Shown here piece after piece: positions 22,808 through 26,754 of a stretch of 26,754 nucleotides of DNA. The notes beneath the pieces were generated by a model that was not told the DNA's origin, made no database searches, and saw only the letters and a list, made by a program, of their open reading frames with translations. This stretch comes from Vicinamibacteria bacterium (lineage in GTDB: Bacteria > Acidobacteriota > Vicinamibacteria > Vicinamibacterales > UBA2999): assembly GCA_025938035.1 (NCBI GenBank), contig JAICQE010000041.1:1-26754 (forward strand), read 5' to 3'. Numbering within the stretch: position 1 is the first letter of the stretch; each line of letters starts with the position of its first letter. A program made the position numbers and the translations under genes.

Positions 22808-23467
22808 ATGGAATCAGAACCGCTGACCCGCACCATCGAAACCGGCGTCCACGGCAGATATCTCGTGCGGGTTCCCGCCGCGGCCGGACCATGGCCGGCC
22901 CTCGTCAGCTTCCACGGGTACGCGGAGGATGCGGCAATCAACTTGAGCGCGCTGCAGCGCATTCCGGGCATCAGCGGATGGCTGCTCGTTGCCGTGCAGG
23001 CACTCCATCCGTTCTACACGAAGAACGATCGCATCGTCGCCAGCTGGATGACGCGGCAGGACCGCGAGCTGGCGATCGCCGACAACATCCGTTACGTCGC
23101 GGCGATCGTCGCCGCCGTCCGGGATGAATTCGCAGTCACAGCGCCAATCGCGTTCGCGGGCTTTTCCCAGGGGGGCGCCATGGCATACCGAGCCGCGGCT
23201 CACGCGGGCGGCGCCGGCGTCATCGTCCTTGCCGCAGACGTGCCTCCCGACGTGACGGCTGGTCTGCCGCCGGTCCTGATCGGCCGCGGGCGCGGCGACA
23301 CGTGGTACTCCGAGGACACACTGGCGGCCGATCTGCACCGGCTGCGCGGCATGGCGGTGGACGCGGAGACCTGTGTGTTCGACGGTGGCCACGAGTGGAC
23401 CGACGAGTTTGCCGCGGCGGCCGGTCAGTTTCTGAATCGCATCGATCGAAACGTCCGGCCGCGTTAG
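22808..23467 (+). CDS. Alpha/beta hydrolase (carboxylesterase/phospholipase type)
   Basis: A 219-residue protein. The nucleophile elbow is FAGFSQGGAM (Ser120), with the expected acid in GRGRGDTW (Asp164) and the histidine in GGHEWTDE (His195), a complete catalytic triad. The oxyanion region is LVSFHGYAED. There is no signal peptide, so the enzyme is cytoplasmic. The arrangement matches the phospholipase/carboxylesterase (Abhydrolase_2) group, which hydrolyses short esters or thioesters. It begins divergently from the ROK gene. Its TAG stop is shared with a -10-like hexamer of the next gene, which starts 11 nt later. Confidence 0.85.
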   Translation: MESEPLTRTIETGVHGRYLVRVPAAAGPWPALVSFHGYAEDAAINLSALQRIPGISGWLLVAVQALHPFYTKNDRIVASWMTRQDRELAIADNIRYVAAIVAAVRDEFAVTAPIAFAGFSQGGAMAYRAAAHAGGAGVIVLAADVPPDVTAGLPPVLIGRGRGDTWYSEDTLAADLHRLRGMAVDAETCVFDGGHEWTDEFAAAAGQFLNRIDRNVRPR

Positions 23468-23470
23468 AAT
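23465..23470 (+). promoter_or_regulatory. -10-like hexamer for the amidohydrolase gene
   Basis: TAGAAT, 8 nt before the ATG at 23479. The first three bases are the stop codon of the hydrolase gene. No Shine-Dalgarno intervenes. Confidence 0.45.
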
Positions 23471-23478
23471 CCGCGGCC

Positions 23479-25173
23479 ATGTCCGACATTTCCCGCAGAG
23501 GATTCTTCGGCGCCGCGACAGCGGCAGCGATTGGCACGACGATCGGCCCGCCTGACGCAGCCGCGCAGGCGCCACCCCCTCCGCCGCCGGTCGACGAAAC
23601 GCTCGCCCTCGTGAACGGCCGCATCCACACGATGGACGGCCGCAACACCGTCGCGCGCGCCGTCACCATCAGGAACGGACGATTCATCACCGTCGGCGAT
23701 GCCGCCCCGCGGAACATCCCGAACATGCGTACGATCGATCTCGGCGGGCGCACCGTCGTCCCTGGATTGATCGAGGCGCACGTGCACATCGTGAGCCTGG
23801 CGAACCGCCCCGGGTATCACACCATCCTCGAGAACACGACGTCGATCCGCGAAATCCAGGAGACGCTTGCCGCGCGCCGCAAGGACGTCCCCGAAGGGCA
23901 ATGGATCACGTCGATGGGCGGATTCCATCCGAACCAGTGGACGGAGCGCCGGCGTCCGACGCGGCGCGAGCTGGACGACGCCGTGTCGGATCGCCCCGTG
24001 CTGCTCTACGAGCGCTTCACCGGGCCAGCGGTCACGAACAGCCTGGGCAAGAAGCTCTTCGATGCGATGGATGCCGCGGCCCCGGTTCATCCGGACATCA
24101 AGCCGGTCGCGGCGGCGGACGACGGCACGATCGCGGCGGCCGGGTTTGCCGGCGGCGGGCCCGCGGCAAGCGCCCTCTTTCACCTGCGGCGCATGCAGAC
24201 TGCCGGCGACAAGCTGCGCAGCACCGCAGAGGCGATGGCCTATTCGACCGCCGTCGGGTTGACGGCGCATCTCGATCAGGTCCTGTTCCCTACTCCCGGC
24301 CCGCTGCATCCGAGCCAGATCCTGTCGAACCTCGATCACTACCGGATGTACGACTCGTGGCAGGCGATGCACCGCGACGGGAAAGCCACGGTCCGGCTGC
24401 AGATGAACTTCCTGCACAACCAGAACGATCCGGCGTTGCCCGAGCTGAAGGAGCGGCTGCGGAACCAGTTCCAGTTCTTCGGCGACAACATGCTGATGAC
24501 CGGCTCGATCGGCGAATGGGCGGCGCCGCTCGGCGCCGGACCCGTGTGGGCCGAAGCCCAGCGTCTCGTCGCGCAGGCCGGGTGGCGCAACGAGAACAGC
24601 GTCCAGGATGTGAAAGGCCTGCAGCAGGTCGTAGACGCGTACGAAGCCGTGAACAAGCAGTTCCCGATCACGGCCCTGCGCTGGGTGGTCCACCACGTGC
24701 CGGCGGTCACGCCCGACCTCCTCTCGCGTCTCCGCGCCCTCGGCTGCGGCGTGCAGATGGCCGCGTTCCGATGGGTGACGTCAACCGATCCGAAAGTCGT
24801 CGTCGGCGCGCCGTTCCGCACCATCGTCGATCACGGCGTCCAGGCCGGTATTCATGGCGACGGCGTGCACATCGCACCGCTCAATCCCTGGCTGCACATC
24901 TATTTCGCGGTCACCGGAGTCAACTCGTTTGGCGCCCGGGTCAACGGCGATCAGCAGATCACGCGTCAGGAAGCGCTGCGCCTGTTCACGCGCGGCAACA
25001 GCTGGTTCCTGCGCATGGAGGACCGGGTCGGGACCATCGAGCCGGGCAGGCTCGCCGATCTCGTGGTGTTGAACCGGGACTACTTCGCAGTGCCGGAGGC
25101 GGAGATCAAGCAGATCCGCTCGGTGATGACGGTGGTCGACGGCCGGATCGTGCACAACAGCGGCATTAAGTAG
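23479..25173 (+). CDS. Tat-exported amidohydrolase (YtcJ-like, Amidohydro_3)
   Basis: A 564-residue protein. The N-terminus MSDISRRGFFGAATAAAIG is a twin-arginine signal, so the enzyme should be folded in the cytoplasm and exported. A Pro-rich linker follows, then the amidohydrolase beta-sandwich (ALVNGRIHTMDG, GGRTVVPGLIEAHVHI) with metal ligands His101 and His103. WVVHHVPAVTPDLL and GIHGDGVHI supply later histidines. The C-terminal part ends EPGRLADLVVLNRDYF, the family's closing motif. The family hydrolyses amide or ester bonds of small molecules; substrate unknown. The start at 23479 gives a complete Tat signal; a longer frame runs through the hydrolase gene. It lies 11 bp after the hydrolase, so the two may be co-transcribed. 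Confidence 0.88.
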   Translation: MSDISRRGFFGAATAAAIGTTIGPPDAAAQAPPPPPPVDETLALVNGRIHTMDGRNTVARAVTIRNGRFITVGDAAPRNIPNMRTIDLGGRTVVPGLIEAHVHIVSLANRPGYHTILENTTSIREIQETLAARRKDVPEGQWITSMGGFHPNQWTERRRPTRRELDDAVSDRPVLLYERFTGPAVTNSLGKKLFDAMDAAAPVHPDIKPVAAADDGTIAAAGFAGGGPAASALFHLRRMQTAGDKLRSTAEAMAYSTAVGLTAHLDQVLFPTPGPLHPSQILSNLDHYRMYDSWQAMHRDGKATVRLQMNFLHNQNDPALPELKERLRNQFQFFGDNMLMTGSIGEWAAPLGAGPVWAEAQRLVAQAGWRNENSVQDVKGLQQVVDAYEAVNKQFPITALRWVVHHVPAVTPDLLSRLRALGCGVQMAAFRWVTSTDPKVVVGAPFRTIVDHGVQAGIHGDGVHIAPLNPWLHIYFAVTGVNSFGARVNGDQQITRQEALRLFTRGNSWFLRMEDRVGTIEPGRLADLVVLNRDYFAVPEAEIKQIRSVMTVVDGRIVHNSGIK

Positions 25174-25182
25174 GTCCGTGGG

Positions 25183-25334
25183 CCTTGGTGCTTAGTTCTT
25201 GGTCCGTCCATTGTCCCTGGTCCGTCCGTGGTCCTGGGTCCTTCGTTCATGATGATGTCTGACGCCCGCTTCTTTAACGGACGCAAGGACAGAGGACCAA
25301 GGACCAAGAACGGACAAAGAACGAAGCACCAAGG
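25183..25334. repeat. Long imperfect hairpin repeat (GGTCCTTGG family)
   Basis: The outer arms CCTTGGTGCTTAGTTCTT (25183-25200) and the complement of 25317-25334 match at 17 of 18 positions. Inside, TTGGTCC- and GGACCAA-type words continue the symmetry toward a loop around 25245-25275. The element fills almost the whole gap between the amidohydrolase stop and the PadR operators. It has no coding potential, and its word-repetitive build resembles the other palindromes in this window. Confidence 0.8.
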
Positions 25335-25355
25335 ACCAGGCGGCCGTCGGCCGTT

Positions 25356-25411
25356 TTGGGTTGACGTTCTACCCAAGTGCGAATAAGCTTCGGGTTGAAT
25401 GTCTACCCGAA
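25356..25411 (+). promoter_or_regulatory. Two PadR-type operators with promoter; the second covers the start codon
   Basis: TTGGGT-9 nt-ACCCAA (25356-25376) and TTCGGGT-9 nt-ACCCGAA (25389-25411) have nearly the same spacers (TGACGTTCT and TGAATGTCT). Their centres are 34 bp apart. TTGACG (25361-25366) in the first can serve as -35, with TAAGCT (25384-25389) 17 bp later as -10. The PadR ATG (25399) lies within the second palindrome. Binding of PadR would block both promoter and translation start, a simple autorepression design. Confidence 0.75.
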
Positions 25412-25764
25412 AAGCCAGCCGCCGCGACGAGCGTGAACGCATCGCCCTGCTGCAGGGCACGCTCGACCTGTTGATCCTGCGCACGCTGGTGTTTGGCGCG
25501 CAGCACGGTCAAGGGATCGCGCGCGCCATCGAGACCCAGTCCGACGACACGCTGCTCGTCGATCACGGCTCGCTGTATCCGGCGCTCCAGCGGTTGGAGG
25601 AGCGAGGCTGGATCGACGCCGAGTGGGGCGTATCCGACAACAACCGGAAGGCGCGGTTCTACACGCTGACCAGGGAGGGCCGCAAACAGCTCACCGCGCA
25701 GGCCCGTCAGTGGCGGCGGCTGTCGGCCGTCATCGGCCGCATTCTCGGGCCTGAAGAAGCCTAG
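25399..25764 (+). CDS. PadR-family transcriptional regulator
   Basis: A 121-residue protein with the PadR winged helix. [21 protein letters not shown] is followed by GIARAIETQ, then [22 protein letters not shown] (recognition helix and wing), then [17 protein letters not shown] and a closing helix. The form ALLQGTLD...GSLYPAL is that of the PadR proteins that precede ADOP permeases in Acidobacteriota. It probably represses itself and the downstream permease through the two palindromes upstream. No other start is available without losing the N-terminal helix. The permease gene begins 29 nt after its stop. Confidence 0.92.
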   Translation: MSTRKASRRDERERIALLQGTLDLLILRTLVFGAQHGQGIARAIETQSDDTLLVDHGSLYPALQRLEERGWIDAEWGVSDNNRKARFYTLTREGRKQLTAQARQWRRLSAVIGRILGPEEA

Positions 25765-25793
25765 GCCGGTCTCGGACCAGGCGGAGATTCGAC

Positions 25794-26754
25794 ATGACCC
25801 GCAACGATGACGACTTCGCGCGTGAGATCGAAGCGCACGTGGCGCTCGAAGCCGAGCGGCTCGTGGCCGAAGGGCACGACCCCGCGTCGGCGCGCACCGC
25901 TGCACTGAAGAAGTTCGGCAACGTCACCAAAGCACGCGAGCGGTTCCACGAGTCGCACCGCAACATGTGGCTCGAGGATCTTCGTAAGGATGTCGCCCTG
26001 GCGCTGCGCTCGATGCGCCGGAACCCCGGGTTCGCGACGGCCGCGATCCTCACGCTGGCGCTCGGCATCGGCGCCAATGCGGCGATCTTCTCGCTGACCG
26101 ATCAGGTCCTGCTGCGCCCGCTTCCGGTGCCGCGGCCGCACGAGCTGGTGCTGTTGGACAGCCCGGGGATGTATCAGGGCTCGACCAGGGGCCAGCAGAC
26201 GTTCTCCGAACCGATGTTCAGGGGGCTGCGCGGCGCGTCGGCGCCGGTCCTGAGCGGGATGTTCGCCCGCTTCGGAACCGGGGCATCGGTCAGCACCGAT
26301 GGCGACGCCGCTCGCGTTCGTATCGAAGCCGTGAGCGGCGACTATTTCCGGACGCTCGGCATCGGTCCGGCCATCGGCCGCGTGCTTGGGCCGGACGACG
26401 ACCGCACTCCAGACGCACATCCCGTCGTCGTGTTGAGCCATGCGTATTGGCAGAGCCGGTTCGGCGGCGATCCCGGAGTGGTCGGCCGCGGCCTTCGCGT
26501 GAACGGGTTCCCGATGACGATCGTCGGCGTGGCCGCGCCCGGGTTCAACGGCTTCGATCTCGGACGACCCGCGGATCTCTTTGCGCCCCTGATGATGGAC
26601 TCCGCGCTGACGCCAACCTGGAAGGGCCTGAACGACTGGCGAGAGCGGTGGCTCCACGTGTCGGGCCGGCTGCGGCCCGGCGTGACGCCCGAGCGGGTCG
26701 CAGCGGTGCTCGGAGTGACCTATCGCGCGTTGCTGGACGAGGATTTCAAGACCG
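25794..26754 (+). CDS. ADOP-type (FtsX/MacB-like) ABC transporter permease, 5' part, cut by window edge
   Basis: The frame is open from the ATG at 25794 for 320 codons to the window edge. A GGCGGAG lies just upstream. The N-terminus has the short soluble helix (DDDFAREIEAHVALEAERL) typical of acidobacterial duplicated orphan permeases. LRSMRRNPGFATAAILTLALGIGANAAIFS (the first membrane segment) follows, then LLRPLPVPRPHELVLL. The MacB periplasmic core domain comes next (GDYFRTLGIGPAIGR, VVVLSHAYWQSRFGGDP, NGFPMTIVGVAAPGFNG). These permeases usually occur without a dedicated ATPase; transported substrates are unknown. PadR-ADOP pairs are common in this phylum and support the taxonomic guess. 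The second half of the protein is outside the window. Confidence 0.92.
   Translation, partial: MTRNDDDFAREIEAHVALEAERLVAEGHDPASARTAALKKFGNVTKARERFHESHRNMWLEDLRKDVALALRSMRRNPGFATAAILTLALGIGANAAIFSLTDQVLLRPLPVPRPHELVLLDSPGMYQGSTRGQQTFSEPMFRGLRGASAPVLSGMFARFGTGASVSTDGDAARVRIEAVSGDYFRTLGIGPAIGRVLGPDDDRTPDAHPVVVLSHAYWQSRFGGDPGVVGRGLRVNGFPMTIVGVAAPGFNGFDLGRPADLFAPLMMDSALTPTWKGLNDWRERWLHVSGRLRPGVTPERVAAVLGVTYRALLDEDFKT

Overview
This 26.8 kb window comes from a high-GC, Gram-negative-type bacterial chromosome. I infer Acidobacteriota, probably a Vicinamibacteria-like lineage. The grounds are the right-edge pair of a PadR regulator and an acidobacterial-type duplicated orphan permease (ADOP), the coding style, and abundant hairpin repeats between and inside genes. 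No rRNA, tRNA, CRISPR array, transposase or phage gene was seen. The assignment rests on gene families only.

Layout. (1) 1-306, minus: N-terminus of a secreted protein cut by the window edge, then about 620 bp without a convincing gene. (2) 925-8933, plus: an exopolysaccharide-type cluster with a family-4 glycosyltransferase, a heparinase II/III-like polysaccharide lyase, a Pro-Thr-repeat lipoprotein closed by a strong intrinsic terminator, an AsnB-type amidotransferase and an AlgD-like nucleotide-sugar dehydrogenase. (3) 9035-10398, minus: a small SET-domain methyltransferase overlapping a SpoIID/LytB-domain secreted protein. (4) 10461-14628, plus: a radical SAM protein followed by a translationally coupled Gfo/Idh/MocA oxidoreductase, GMC oxidoreductase and VOC protein. 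(5) 14697-21411, minus: an inorganic-carbon (Dab-type) operon with dabA, a NuoL-like subunit and an additional NuoM-like subunit, then a PLD-family protein. A divergent ArsR-family regulator (21452-21835) shares a 40 bp AT-rich promoter/operator with dabA. (6) 21832-25173: a ROK sugar kinase (minus), and divergently an alpha/beta hydrolase and a Tat-exported amidohydrolase (plus). (7) 25399 to the end, plus: a PadR regulator with two matching palindromic operators, and the ADOP permease running off the edge.

Most unusual points. The heparinase gene carries three different palindromic repeat-like sequences in frame, and one of them has a relative in an intergenic gap. The Dab operon has two antiporter-like membrane subunits and an ArsR neighbour. 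The PadR start codon lies inside the second of two 9-nt-spaced palindromes. A -10-like hexamer lies 5-12 nt upstream of several start codons, which suggests leaderless mRNAs. The small SET protein has eukaryote-like SET and post-SET cysteines. Functions are assigned by recognising motifs by eye; no database search was run.
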